Source: Bacillota bacterium
GTDB taxonomy: Bacteria; Bacillota; Clostridia; Acetivibrionales; DSM-1351
Length of the DNA stretch: 64,000 nucleotides
Assembly (NCBI GenBank): GCA_023439045.1
Contig: JAEXOY010000037.1
Coordinates: forward strand, 1-64,000
Direction: 5' to 3'
Both the position numbers and the translations under genes were made by a program. The notes under the pieces are model-generated. The model was not told the DNA's origin, made no database searches, and saw only the letters and a program-made list of their open reading frames with translations. Every line of letters begins with the position of its first letter. The stretch's first letter is position 1. Shown in pieces: positions 1-8,428 of the stretch.

Positions 1-105
1 CTGACAAACATTAAAGTATTGGCTAAAATTATGTACCAAAAAATCTGAAAGGTTATTAGCATACTCTTTGTCAGCGTCAAAAATTAGTAGCTTAATAGCA
101 CTCAT
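1..105 (-). CDS. N-terminal fragment of a gene running off the left edge (receiver/CpaE-like start?)
   Basis: An open frame starts with ATG at 105 and runs through base 1 without a stop, giving 35 residues that begin MSAIKLLIFDADKEYANNLS. A GGAGA ribosome binding site lies nine bases upstream, which supports a real start. The pattern, a hydrophobic beta strand followed by an acidic D-A-D turn and then an amphipathic helix, resembles the first strand and helix of response-regulator receiver domains and of CpaE-like proteins. This is inference from shape only. Too little is present to name the product. Confidence 0.55.
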   Translation of the reverse strand, partial: MSAIKLLIFDADKEYANNLSDFLVHNFSQYFNVCQ

Positions 106-298
106 ATAGTGTTCTCCATAGTATAAAAAATAAAAATTAAAGATTGGTAATTTGATTTTGAAGGGTAACAACAAAAACGATAGGTGACTAAAACTTAATA
201 CCCAATTAATGTAAAATCATGTATTAATTTACATTATATTACATTTGTACAACTTGTCAATACCCAAATGCATTAATTTTAATAATGAAATTAATTTA

Positions 299-1102
299 TC
301 AATACCCATCTATTTTGATTTGTCCTATTTTAGCAGCAACCTTAACCTTAACTTCACCCTTTTTACCGCTAAACTGGTTATGAGCAACCGTTCCGTAGCT
401 ATTAATGTCTAAGTCAGCATCAAGTGGAAAGTTTAGATTTATGTTTCCCTTGTCAGTTAGAAAGCTATAAGCTACACCTTTTTTTACCTCTCCCTTGAAA
501 TATATATTTCCTTCATGCAGAGCTACATTTGTTTCACCATATAGCTTTGCACAATCCACCCTTATACTTCCATTTTCACCTGTATAATCAATTAGTCCAT
601 CTAGCTCATTTATTTCGCAATTTACATCTTCTGAATCCACAACAAGAGTACCTATAAACCTGTCATTTACCCTTATCTCACCGCTTTTATGGCTTATATT
701 CAGCTGTGTAATCTGCCTTGGGATTTTAAGTATGACTTCAGTAAAAATATCCTTTTTATTACTTTTCCCAGCGTAATTAACTGAAAAATTTACTATCTTA
801 TTCTTTTGATCACACTGCAGTTCAAATTTGTCCAACATTTTTTTTAGCTCTTCAGTTTTCTTAGCCGCTCTTACTACATATTTAACATCATAAGATATTT
901 CTTTGTTATCTGATGCAAATATCTGTAAATTTGAGGTGTCTAGCTCAATATTTAACGTGGATGTCCCTCTATCAAGCTTTATTACATCACTCTTGTAACC
1001 TGTTGTTTCCTGTTTTGATATTTTTTCGTTTTCTTGACTGCAGGCTGTTGTACATACTATTATTAGAGCTACTAGCATACAAAATAATAACCTTCTAATC
1101 AT
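299..1102 (-). CDS. DUF4097-type putative lipoprotein
   Basis: 267 residues. The N-terminus has a short basic start, a hydrophobic stretch (about 4-18) and a Thr-Thr-Ala-Cys at about 18-21 that fits a lipobox loosely, so it is probably a membrane-anchored surface lipoprotein. The rest is rich in short beta strands with repeating motifs (for example 'SGEIRVND', 'ENGSIRVD', 'DKGNINLNF') typical of the DUF4097/adhesin-like right-handed beta-helix family, whose biochemical role is not established. An AGGGGG ribosome binding site precedes ATG 1102. The gene stands alone, with 196 bases separating its start from the end of the next minus-strand gene upstream (DUF362, stop near 1218). Function is unknown. 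Confidence 0.75.
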   Translation of the reverse strand: MIRRLLFCMLVALIIVCTTACSQENEKISKQETTGYKSDVIKLDRGTSTLNIELDTSNLQIFASDNKEISYDVKYVVRAAKKTEELKKMLDKFELQCDQKNKIVNFSVNYAGKSNKKDIFTEVILKIPRQITQLNISHKSGEIRVNDRFIGTLVVDSEDVNCEINELDGLIDYTGENGSIRVDCAKLYGETNVALHEGNIYFKGEVKKGVAYSFLTDKGNINLNFPLDADLDINSYGTVAHNQFSGKKGEVKVKVAAKIGQIKIDGY

Positions 1103-1217
1103 TTTGCCCCCTGGTAATCATTGGATAAAATGAATGATACCACGAATGGTTTAAGGCCTCAATTATTTCCTAGATTTCATTTTTCATTAAGTGTATGCTT
1201 AATCTTTCAAAGCTACC

Positions 1218-2117
1218 CTAGCTTTTGTCTACAGTTACAGTATCACCCCATGCCGCTTTACTGAACTTCTCTTCTGCTTCAACGAGATTCATTCCAAGAA
1301 TTTTTATTTTTTCAATGTCACTTGTTCCAATATTTTTATTTCCGCAATCAAAAAGATATCTGATTGCTTGAGGTCTAAAGCCCAATAGCCTGGCACCAAC
1401 AGTATCTGTAGCAACAGGGTCAGTACCGGCAATTACTATACCGGTGTGTCTTGGCAAGCCCTTTGAAGGACCTGTTCCTATCATCGCTGGGCTTGCACTT
1501 ATTATAGATAGGTCAATAGGTATATTTTCCGCCATGGCAGTAATAAAGCCATGTAATTCCTGATGTATTCCACATTGTTTTTTGGGATGCCCGTGCTGTT
1601 CTGCCGGGGGCCAGCTGAGGGCAATATTCTTTATCGCAGCTGACATTGTTGCTTCCTCATGATACTTAAGCTGTGTAAATGATATTATTACGGTTGCTTC
1701 GTCCAGTAAAGTATTTATCTTTGTAGTTGGAACCTCTTTGTGATTTAATTTCAGTTCTCTAAATGGGCCATGATTCAAGTCCACCAATTCTACCTTCTCT
1801 TGTTGCAAGATTTCACTGAAGCCAACCTGCCTCATTACCTCTGGCGTTTCTCCATCAGCAGTTCCCGTTGCTACAACTACCCTCTTGGGTGATTTGGTCT
1901 TTACAATTCTTATAATTTCTCCTAAGCTTTCAGGACCTACAACTACGCCCTTGCTTGGACCTTTATTATTAACCCAGTTAGGGTCAATTACGACAACGTC
2001 CTGCTCTCCAATATAATCAAGTATACCAAGAAGTTCTACTGCCTCTCTAATAGCTTTTGCTTCATCATTATTCTTTGCTATTGCAACATTTGGGGTCATA
2101 CACTTTCTATCTCTCAT
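1218..2117 (-). CDS. DUF362 domain-containing protein
   Basis: About 299 residues. It matches the DUF362 family in its 'VVIDPNWV', 'VVVATGTADGETPE' and 'TQLKYHEEATMSAAIKN' segments and the 'GIVIAGTDPVATDTVGARLLGF' type C-terminal region. Many DUF362 proteins carry a ferredoxin-like Fe-S module. Here I see no CxxCxxC cluster, so this is the bare domain. The family function is uncertain. The ATG at 2117 is preferred over ATG 2129 because GAGGTGG lies just before it, whereas the upstream ATG has no ribosome binding site. No obvious operon partner. Confidence 0.75.
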   Translation of the reverse strand: MRDRKCMTPNVAIAKNNDEAKAIREAVELLGILDYIGEQDVVVIDPNWVNNKGPSKGVVVGPESLGEIIRIVKTKSPKRVVVATGTADGETPEVMRQVGFSEILQQEKVELVDLNHGPFRELKLNHKEVPTTKINTLLDEATVIISFTQLKYHEEATMSAAIKNIALSWPPAEQHGHPKKQCGIHQELHGFITAMAENIPIDLSIISASPAMIGTGPSKGLPRHTGIVIAGTDPVATDTVGARLLGFRPQAIRYLFDCGNKNIGTSDIEKIKILGMNLVEAEEKFSKAAWGDTVTVDKS

Positions 2118-2449
2118 AATCCACCTCATAGAAATATTATTAAAGCATGTCTAGGTAATGATACGTAGTAGTATTTCCAATTTTATGGATATAAAACGTC
2201 ATTGCTAAAATTAACATATTTGATACTTATCAAGCTAAACCTGCATTTTATTTCGAAAATTTCATTTTTACAAACAACCTTACAAATAACAAAAAACGAC
2301 CCCTTCTACCTCTGAATCGACCTCCAATTGTTAGATTTTTAGTCTAACATTTGGGGTCCCATCAATCTAAAAAAGATCGTTTATATTTGGATTAATTATT
2401 CTCTAGTATTCTGTATTATGGTTTGTTAATCACAAGATATTATGATTTC
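2118..2449. other. intergenic region with a strong hairpin
   Basis: This gap of about 330 bases between thiN and the DUF362 gene has no credible ORF or RNA gene. Its one structured element is the inverted repeat at 2321-2356, listed separately. The flanks are AT-rich, and I could not assign a promoter. Confidence 0.5.
2321..2356. repeat. imperfect palindrome (hairpin), possible mobile-element remnant or terminator
   Basis: TGTTAGA at 2329-2335 pairs perfectly with TCTAACA at 2343-2349. Outer bases extend the pairing with mismatches to about 2321-2356, ending in GGGG. GACCCC at 2298-2303 can also pair with GGGGTC at 2353-2358. No T-run follows on either strand, so a simple intrinsic terminator is not a good fit. 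The nested inverted repeats without a coding sequence could be the solo end of an insertion sequence, but no transposase fragment is visible. Confidence 0.5.
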
Positions 2450-3085
2450 TTAATCGCAAGCTACTATCACCAAAAGTATACCTTCTGAAACCCTAACTGT
2501 TGCTTCGTCCCACACAAACTCATTGCTAACTCCCCAGCTGGTTCCTAAATTCATAGTTGCATCCTTCAAGGGGTATTTCAAGCCTTTAGTGGTTACTCCC
2601 TTTGCCTCTGCAGTAACGGGAATTAATGAAAGCCTTGAGCCTTCCTTTTTAGGTATAGTTATCTGATTGCGGCACATATATATCTCATTCTTTTCATTAA
2701 TTATATATGCCTTTATATCTTTTTCAACTAGTGTACGAAGCATTAGTATATTGGATATAGAATGATCCATTCGTGTACCCAATGCACCTATAAAGACAAT
2801 TTCATCAGCACCCTTCGATACCGCAAGCTCCACGGCAAGCTCTGAGTCTGTCATATCCTTTTCTGCTGGAAACTTTGACACCTCTATGCCCTGATTCACA
2901 AAATAAAAGTAGTCCTCTGAGCTTACCGAATCAAAATCGCCTACAAGTATATCTGGCTTAATACCCATTTGTTTAAGATGAGATGCTCCACCATCAACAG
3001 ATATAATAAACCTAACATCATCAAAAAAATGCTTAATGTTATCATAATTTTCAACTGTACCGCTACAAACTATAGCTACCTTCAT
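2450..3085 (-). CDS. thiN: thiamine pyrophosphokinase
   Basis: 211 residues, normal length for the family. The enzyme transfers pyrophosphate from ATP to thiamine to make thiamine pyrophosphate. The N-terminal catalytic half shows 'SVDGGASHL' and 'GDFDSV' (about 49-54), the acid-rich site that binds Mg-ATP, then 'TDSELAVE' and 'GALGTRMDH'. The C-terminal beta-sandwich (about 135-211) binds thiamine. The start ATG overlaps the rpe stop (TGATG), so translation is probably coupled. It is the last gene of the priA-to-thiN run, the same position it has next to rpe and rsgA in Bacillus. Confidence 0.92.
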   Translation of the reverse strand: MKVAIVCSGTVENYDNIKHFFDDVRFIISVDGGASHLKQMGIKPDILVGDFDSVSSEDYFYFVNQGIEVSKFPAEKDMTDSELAVELAVSKGADEIVFIGALGTRMDHSISNILMLRTLVEKDIKAYIINEKNEIYMCRNQITIPKKEGSRLSLIPVTAEAKGVTTKGLKYPLKDATMNLGTSWGVSNEFVWDEATVRVSEGILLVIVACD

Positions 3086-3738
3086 CAGTAAGCATTCTCC
3101 TTCAGTTTTGCAATGGCAGCACCCACATCAGGGGCATTATAAACAGCAGAGCCGGCAACTATTATATTTGCCCCTGCTTTTGAAATTGTGTAAATATTAC
3201 TCTCATCAATACCGCCATCTACCTCAATGTCTATGTTTATAGCACTTCTTATAAGCATATTTCTGAGAGAAGCTATTTTGCACGTACAGAAGTCTAGATA
3301 CTTTTGCCCTCCAAAGCCAGGATTTACAGTCATTAGCAATACCATATCTATGTCATGCAGGACATAGTCCAATAAAGACAATGAAGATGCTGGATTGAGA
3401 GCAACAGCTGCCTTCTTGCCAAAGGATTTAATTAACTGTATCGTTCTATTTAAGTGTGTGCAAGCTTCGGCATGAACAGTAATAATATCTGCTCCCGCAT
3501 TTGCAAATAATTCTATATAATTATCAGGATTGGACACCATAAGATGAACATCAAATGGCAAATCGGTTACAGCCCTCACATGTTTAATAATTCCAGGCCC
3601 TAATGTTATATTAGGAACAAAATGTCCATCCATAACATCAATGTGAATCATATCTGCTCCATTTTCTGCAACCTTTTTAATTTCATCCCCCAAGCAAGCA
3701 AAATTTGCAGATAATATTGATGGTGCTATCTTTACCAT
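3085..3738 (-). CDS. rpe: ribulose-phosphate 3-epimerase
   Basis: 217 residues from ATG 3738. It interconverts ribulose-5-phosphate and xylulose-5-phosphate in the pentose phosphate pathway, so it also serves pentose (xylan-derived) catabolism. It is a TIM barrel with the metal- and phosphate-binding signatures 'APSILSANF', 'HIDVMDGHFVPN', 'VNPGFGGQ' and 'VDGGI'. A longer in-frame start at 3774 would overlap the end of rsgA. ATG 3738 has GGAAGGG just upstream and gives the family's usual N-terminus (MVKIAPS). The rsgA stop is four bases upstream. Confidence 0.95.
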   Translation of the reverse strand: MVKIAPSILSANFACLGDEIKKVAENGADMIHIDVMDGHFVPNITLGPGIIKHVRAVTDLPFDVHLMVSNPDNYIELFANAGADIITVHAEACTHLNRTIQLIKSFGKKAAVALNPASSLSLLDYVLHDIDMVLLMTVNPGFGGQKYLDFCTCKIASLRNMLIRSAINIDIEVDGGIDESNIYTISKAGANIIVAGSAVYNAPDVGAAIAKLKENAY

Positions 3739-3742
3739 ATAA

Positions 3743-4651
3743 TCATCCCTTCCTTTGTTTAGCTTTCTTCCCATACTGCGGAATGCTTTTTAATTGAGTA
3801 TATAACTGAACGTATCTCTGATATCTCTCCTGCGATATTTCACCCTTTTCAACAGCCTCTTTTACAGGGCAGTCAGGCTCAGAGATATGACTGCATGACG
3901 TGAATCTACAACTGCCAACATTTTTCCTTATTTCAGGATAATAATTTTCCAACTCATTATAAGGTATAATCAACTCAAATGAACTAAAACCAGGTGTATC
4001 AGCAATATAGCCTCCAAATTTTAACTCAAGAAGCTCAGCATGTCTTGTGGTATGTTTTCCTCTTTCTATTTTGTCACTTACACTGCCTGTCTCCATAACC
4101 CATTCTTCAAGAATATGATTGAGTATGGTTGACTTGCCTACTCCTGATTGACCAGCAAAAACGGTAGTTCTATCCTTGAGTCTTTCCTTTAAAGCCCTAA
4201 AACCAGTATTACTAACAGAGCTTAACTCTATACAGTCATATCCGGCTAAGCCGTACATTTCACTAATCTCCTTAAACATCTGGCCATCATCTAAATCGCA
4301 TTTGTTGATGCAAATAATGACATTTATATTTTTCATTTCAGCTGTGATCAAAAGCTTGTCCAGTAGTGAAAAGTCTGGATTTGGTGCTTTTGATGCAACA
4401 ACAATTGCAATCTGATCAATATTTGAAATTGCTGGACGAATCAACTCAGATTTTCTCTCTAGTATTTCATCAATATTGCCAAGCTTTTTTACGCAATCCA
4501 ATATACTAAAGACAACCTTGTCCCCTGGAACGGGAACAAGGCTATCCTTTCTAAATATTCCTCTCGGCTTACATTCATAGATGTTTTGGTCATCCTCGCT
4601 TCTAACATAATAGAAGCCTCCGATGCCCTTTAGTATTGTACCAAACGGCAA
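3743..4651 (-). CDS. rsgA: ribosome small-subunit-dependent GTPase A
   Basis: 302 residues. RsgA is a circularly permuted GTPase that helps mature the 30S subunit. Domains in order: N-terminal OB fold (about 1-65), GTPase with the motifs in permuted order (G4 'NKCDLDD', then G1 'GQSGVGKS', then G3 'DTPGFSS'), and a C-terminal zinc finger with Cys and His in 'CRFTSCSH' followed by a further Cys. The 'GKHTTRHAELL' switch segment is also present. The gene sits between pknB and rpe as in Bacillus (prkC-cpgA-rpe). CpgA is a known PrkC substrate there, so phosphorylation by the neighbouring kinase is plausible. Confidence 0.95.
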   Translation of the reverse strand: MPFGTILKGIGGFYYVRSEDDQNIYECKPRGIFRKDSLVPVPGDKVVFSILDCVKKLGNIDEILERKSELIRPAISNIDQIAIVVASKAPNPDFSLLDKLLITAEMKNINVIICINKCDLDDGQMFKEISEMYGLAGYDCIELSSVSNTGFRALKERLKDRTTVFAGQSGVGKSTILNHILEEWVMETGSVSDKIERGKHTTRHAELLELKFGGYIADTPGFSSFELIIPYNELENYYPEIRKNVGSCRFTSCSHISEPDCPVKEAVEKGEISQERYQRYVQLYTQLKSIPQYGKKAKQRKG

Positions 4652-4699
4652 AATACTACCTCCTTATATGGGCTGATTATATCACTTTATCCAATTATT

Positions 4700-6577
4700 T
4701 TAATTCTGTGACTGTGCATTTGGATCAGGGGTTGTGCCGGGGTTCTGGTTTCCTGTAGGCGTATCTCCACCTGTTTGCCCACCATTTTGACCTCCACCTT
4801 GACCACCTGTTTGACCACCATTGTTTGTGCCTTCTCCCCCATTATTTTCACCGTTTCCATTTCCAGCGCCATTATTTCCTCCGTTATCGGGGGTAGTAAC
4901 AGGTGGGGTTGTTTCCTCTTGTGGGGTGAGCCAAATACTTACTGTTTCACCTTCTAATACTTCCTCATATGCCACAGGAAGCTGTTTATTTACTATACCC
5001 TTTGTAACACCCGCAGGGAATATATTTCCAAGCCCAAGCTTTGCATCCGATAAGAGCTTTTGTGCATCAATCTCTGTCTTACCCACAAGGTTCGGAACCT
5101 TAGTTTTCTTAACTTCTTCTCCCCTACTAACATAAATAGTAACTTCAGTGTCAGGTGCAACCTGTTGGCCGCCTTCAGGACTGGTCCTGATTACATAGTT
5201 TGCGGGAACATCTTTATTATTTTCTCTCTCTATCCTCCATTTTAGTCCTGCAGAAGTAATTTCATTCTGAGCTTCCCTATATTCTTTTTCTCTAACATCA
5301 GGAACAGTTGCTAGCTTAGGTCCACTTGAAATAATTAGTTCTAAAGATGTAAAATTACCACTTTTATAGTCTTCCCCAGGCTTAATACTTTGGTCAATAA
5401 TAGTACCTTTTGGAAGTGTACTTTCTCTCCATACCGGGGTTATATTAAAGCCCTTTGCATCTAGTTGAGGCTTAACCTCATCATACATTTTGCCACGGTA
5501 CTCTTCTATCTGAAATGTATCATTAGTAGCTGGCTTAAACAGTACTGACCATGCCAAAACAATACCCAAGACTACAACTAATAAAACTGTTATGCCAGCA
5601 ATCCAATAGGTTACAGTATTTTTTTTCTTTTGCTGGCGTTTGACATCAGTTGAAGAGCCGCCTCTAACAACATTATTTGTATCATTCACATTAATTAATG
5701 GCATTCTTATAGTACTTTGGCTATCAACACTCTGCATAGTTACAAATCCACCTTGGGGTTGTATAAGAACATGGTTTAAATCATTCATCATTGCAGAAGC
5801 CGACTGATATCTTATATTTTGATCCTTTTGAATAGCCTTCATGATAATTTCATTTACACCATAAGGCAGTGAAGGAACAATTTTTACTGGTTCAATTGGT
5901 TTTTCTTGAATATGCTTAAGTGCAACAGAAACAGGAGAATCGCCGTCAAATGGAACCCTGCCAGTAACCATTTCATACAAGGCAATACCAAGGGAATATA
6001 AATCTGATTTTTCATCTATAAAACCGCCCCTTGCCTGTTCGGGAGAGAAGTAGTGAACAGACCCTATTGTACTGCCCACCATTGTTATTGTTGATGAAGT
6101 AACAGCCCGTGCAATACCGAAATCCGTAACCTTTGCAATACCCTCTTTAGTTAATAAAATATTGTGGGGCTTAATATCCCTATGTACAATATTATTCTTG
6201 TGAGCGTGTTCAATTGCAGAGCAAATTTGAGCTGTGATCTTGACTGCATCTTTCCATTCCAAAGCGCCATTTTTGGTGATATATTCCTTTAATGTAAGCC
6301 CATCAATATATTCCATAACTATATAATGTAAGTCTTCCTCATGTCCCACATCATATATTGAAACAACGTTTGGATGAGATAAGCTTGCAACCGCCTGTGC
6401 TTCAATCCTGAATCTTTTTACAAACTCTTCGTCATTTGTAAATTCTGACCTTAATATCTTAATAGCAACAAACCTGTTTAGCAGAGTGCATTTTGCCTTA
6501 AATACAACTGCCATACCGCCCCCGCCTATCTTTTCTAACAAAAGGTATCTATTCCCAAGCATCTGGCCTTCCATCAT
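4700..6577 (-). CDS. pknB: PASTA-domain Ser/Thr protein kinase
   Basis: About 625 residues. The cytoplasmic kinase domain has the glycine loop 'IGGGGMA', the catalytic loop 'HRDIKPHN' and 'DFGIA'. One transmembrane helix follows (about 328-350), then three extracellular PASTA repeats (to about 558) that in homologues bind peptidoglycan stem peptides or lipid II. The last 65 or so residues are almost all Gly, Asn, Gln, Thr and Pro and presumably disordered. It pairs with the phosphatase gene just upstream and is expected to control wall growth and spore germination. An ATG at 6589 touches its AAAGGA site; ATG 6577 leaves 12 bases and is chosen, with moderate certainty. prkC is the Bacillus name. 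Confidence 0.93.
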   Translation of the reverse strand: MMEGQMLGNRYLLLEKIGGGGMAVVFKAKCTLLNRFVAIKILRSEFTNDEEFVKRFRIEAQAVASLSHPNVVSIYDVGHEEDLHYIVMEYIDGLTLKEYITKNGALEWKDAVKITAQICSAIEHAHKNNIVHRDIKPHNILLTKEGIAKVTDFGIARAVTSSTITMVGSTIGSVHYFSPEQARGGFIDEKSDLYSLGIALYEMVTGRVPFDGDSPVSVALKHIQEKPIEPVKIVPSLPYGVNEIIMKAIQKDQNIRYQSASAMMNDLNHVLIQPQGGFVTMQSVDSQSTIRMPLINVNDTNNVVRGGSSTDVKRQQKKKNTVTYWIAGITVLLVVVLGIVLAWSVLFKPATNDTFQIEEYRGKMYDEVKPQLDAKGFNITPVWRESTLPKGTIIDQSIKPGEDYKSGNFTSLELIISSGPKLATVPDVREKEYREAQNEITSAGLKWRIERENNKDVPANYVIRTSPEGGQQVAPDTEVTIYVSRGEEVKKTKVPNLVGKTEIDAQKLLSDAKLGLGNIFPAGVTKGIVNKQLPVAYEEVLEGETVSIWLTPQEETTPPVTTPDNGGNNGAGNGNGENNGGEGTNNGGQTGGQGGGQNGGQTGGDTPTGNQNPGTTPDPNAQSQN

Positions 6578-6626
6578 TTTTGCAATCATTCCTTTCAGAT
6601 TATCATTGATATAAACACAAGCTCAC

Positions 6627-7352
6627 CTATATCTTACCTAAAATTACGGTGATATTATCTTCCCCACCATTATTATTTGCAGTTTCAACCAAAGTATCAC
6701 ATGCTTTTTGTAAATCATCTGCATTATTTATTATATCCAGCATTTGTTCATCAATAAGCATGTTTGTAAGTCCATCAGTGCACAGCAGCACTACATCTTC
6801 TTCTTTGACATCTACCTCATATGTATCAACTTGTAAGTCTAGCTCATAGCCAACAGCCCTAGTGATTAGGTTCTTTTTTGGATGATTTTGAGCTTCATCA
6901 CGAGTAATGGAACCATTTTTTACTAATTCTTCGATAAATGAGTGGTCCCATGTAAGCTTGTTGATTGAACCTTGTCGTATAAGGTATACCCTGCTATCAC
7001 CTACATGGCCTATATACAGCTTCCGATTTTTGAAAACAGCAATAATAAGAGTAGTACCCATGCCTCTTGTTGAATCTTCAAGCTGAGAAAACTCGTATAC
7101 TCTCTCATTAGCCCGGAGTACTATATCTTTTATTAATTCAGGTACCGAGTCGGCTTCCCAATTGCATGCAAGCAACTCTTCGGTTGCAACCTCAACAGCC
7201 TTTTTGCTGGCAATTTCTCCGCATTGGTGACCACCCATTCCATCAGCAATGATGAAACAAGTTGGTACTGCCGGATACCCAACTATTACATTACAGTAAT
7301 CCTCATTTAATTCTCTTTTTTGTCCTCTGTCAGTTTTAACACCGTATTTCAA
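6627..7352 (-). CDS. stp: PP2C-family Ser/Thr phosphatase (partner of the PASTA kinase)
   Basis: About 241 residues. It is a Stp1/PrpC-type metal-dependent phosphatase with 'RELNEDYC', 'IADGMGGH', 'MGTTL', 'HVGDSRVYL', 'DHSFIEELV', 'LCTDGLTNM' and 'GGEDNITV'; the aspartates in these motifs bind two Mn/Mg ions. It dephosphorylates the kinase and its targets. The start is probably TTG 7352, six bases after AGGAGTG. A GTG at 7361 overlaps that ribosome binding site and is unlikely. prpC is the Bacillus name. The tight run rlmN-stp-pknB indicates one transcript. Confidence 0.93.
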   Translation of the reverse strand: MKYGVKTDRGQKRELNEDYCNVIVGYPAVPTCFIIADGMGGHQCGEIASKKAVEVATEELLACNWEADSVPELIKDIVLRANERVYEFSQLEDSTRGMGTTLIIAVFKNRKLYIGHVGDSRVYLIRQGSINKLTWDHSFIEELVKNGSITRDEAQNHPKKNLITRAVGYELDLQVDTYEVDVKEEDVVLLCTDGLTNMLIDEQMLDIINNADDLQKACDTLVETANNNGGEDNITVILGKI

Positions 7353-7393
7353 AAAAATCACTCCTAAGACTTGCTAAGAAAAACTTATTTAAG

Positions 7394-8425
7394 TCAATCC
7401 ATCTGGTCAAGCTGATTTTTTCTCAGTTGCCCGCAAGCTGCATTAATATCACTGCCTAATTCTCTTCTAACCGTGGTTTCAATTCCCCTTGCCTCTAGTA
7501 TACTTTTAAATTTATCAATCTGAACTCTTGAACTTTTTTTATATCCATTCCCTTCAACCTTGTTTACAGGGATAAGATTAACGTGACTAAGCATACCTCT
7601 AAGAAGATTTCCCAATTCTCTAGCATCCTCTACTGAGTCATTTTCACCTGCAATCATTGCATATTCAAAAGTTATTCTCCGTTTAGTTCTCTCTGTATAT
7701 ATCTTACATGCTTCGATTAATTTGTCAATACAATAGGCTCTATTTATTGGCATCATCTTACTGCGTATATCATCTTTAGATGCATGTAATGAGATAGATA
7801 AAGTTATTGGGAGGTTCTCTTGTGCAAGTTCATATATTCTAGGTACAATTCCACAAGTTGAAATAGATATGTTTCTAAGCCCAATCATTAACCCATCAGG
7901 GTGGTTCACCATTTTCAAGAACTTAAGAACATTATCATAATTATCAAGAGGTTCTCCAATACCCATCAGCACGACATGTCCTATTCTATTTCCCGAATCC
8001 TGCTGCATAGATAATATCTGATCCAACATTTCCCCACTTGTCAGATTTCTTGAGAAATCTGCACCTGTAGATGCACAAAATGTACACCCCATTTTGCAGC
8101 CTGCCTGTGAAGAAATACATGCCGTATAACCATGTTTATACTTCATTAAGACACTTTCTATAATATTACCATCATATAACTCAAATAAATACTTGGTAGT
8201 ACCATCAATTTTAGATACTAGTTTATTTCTTATAGACAGCCTTCTAATCTCAGTTGTTTCAGAGAACTGTTCTCTAAGCTGCTTTGAGATATTACTCATC
8301 TCATCAATGGAATTAATGCCGTTCTGTACCCATTTATATATTTGCTTTGCTCTAAATTTCTGCTGTCCCATTTGTTGTAGCATTTGCTCAAGTTCTTCTA
8401 GAGACAGGTCCATAAGATTTATCAT
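7394..8425 (-). CDS. rlmN: 23S rRNA (A2503-C2)/tRNA methyltransferase RlmN
   Basis: 343 residues. This dual-specificity radical SAM enzyme methylates C2 of A2503 in 23S rRNA and A37 in some tRNAs. The radical SAM cluster motif 'CKMGCTFC' lies at about 109-116. 'GIGEPLDN' binds SAM, and a Cys near the C-terminus ('AACGQL') is expected to work with Cys in the cluster region as the methyl relay pair. AAAGGA precedes ATG 8425. The rsmB stop is three bases upstream, so the two are translationally coupled. Confidence 0.95.
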   Translation of the reverse strand: MINLMDLSLEELEQMLQQMGQQKFRAKQIYKWVQNGINSIDEMSNISKQLREQFSETTEIRRLSIRNKLVSKIDGTTKYLFELYDGNIIESVLMKYKHGYTACISSQAGCKMGCTFCASTGADFSRNLTSGEMLDQILSMQQDSGNRIGHVVLMGIGEPLDNYDNVLKFLKMVNHPDGLMIGLRNISISTCGIVPRIYELAQENLPITLSISLHASKDDIRSKMMPINRAYCIDKLIEACKIYTERTKRRITFEYAMIAGENDSVEDARELGNLLRGMLSHVNLIPVNKVEGNGYKKSSRVQIDKFKSILEARGIETTVRRELGSDINAACGQLRKNQLDQMD

Positions 8426-8428
8426 ATT

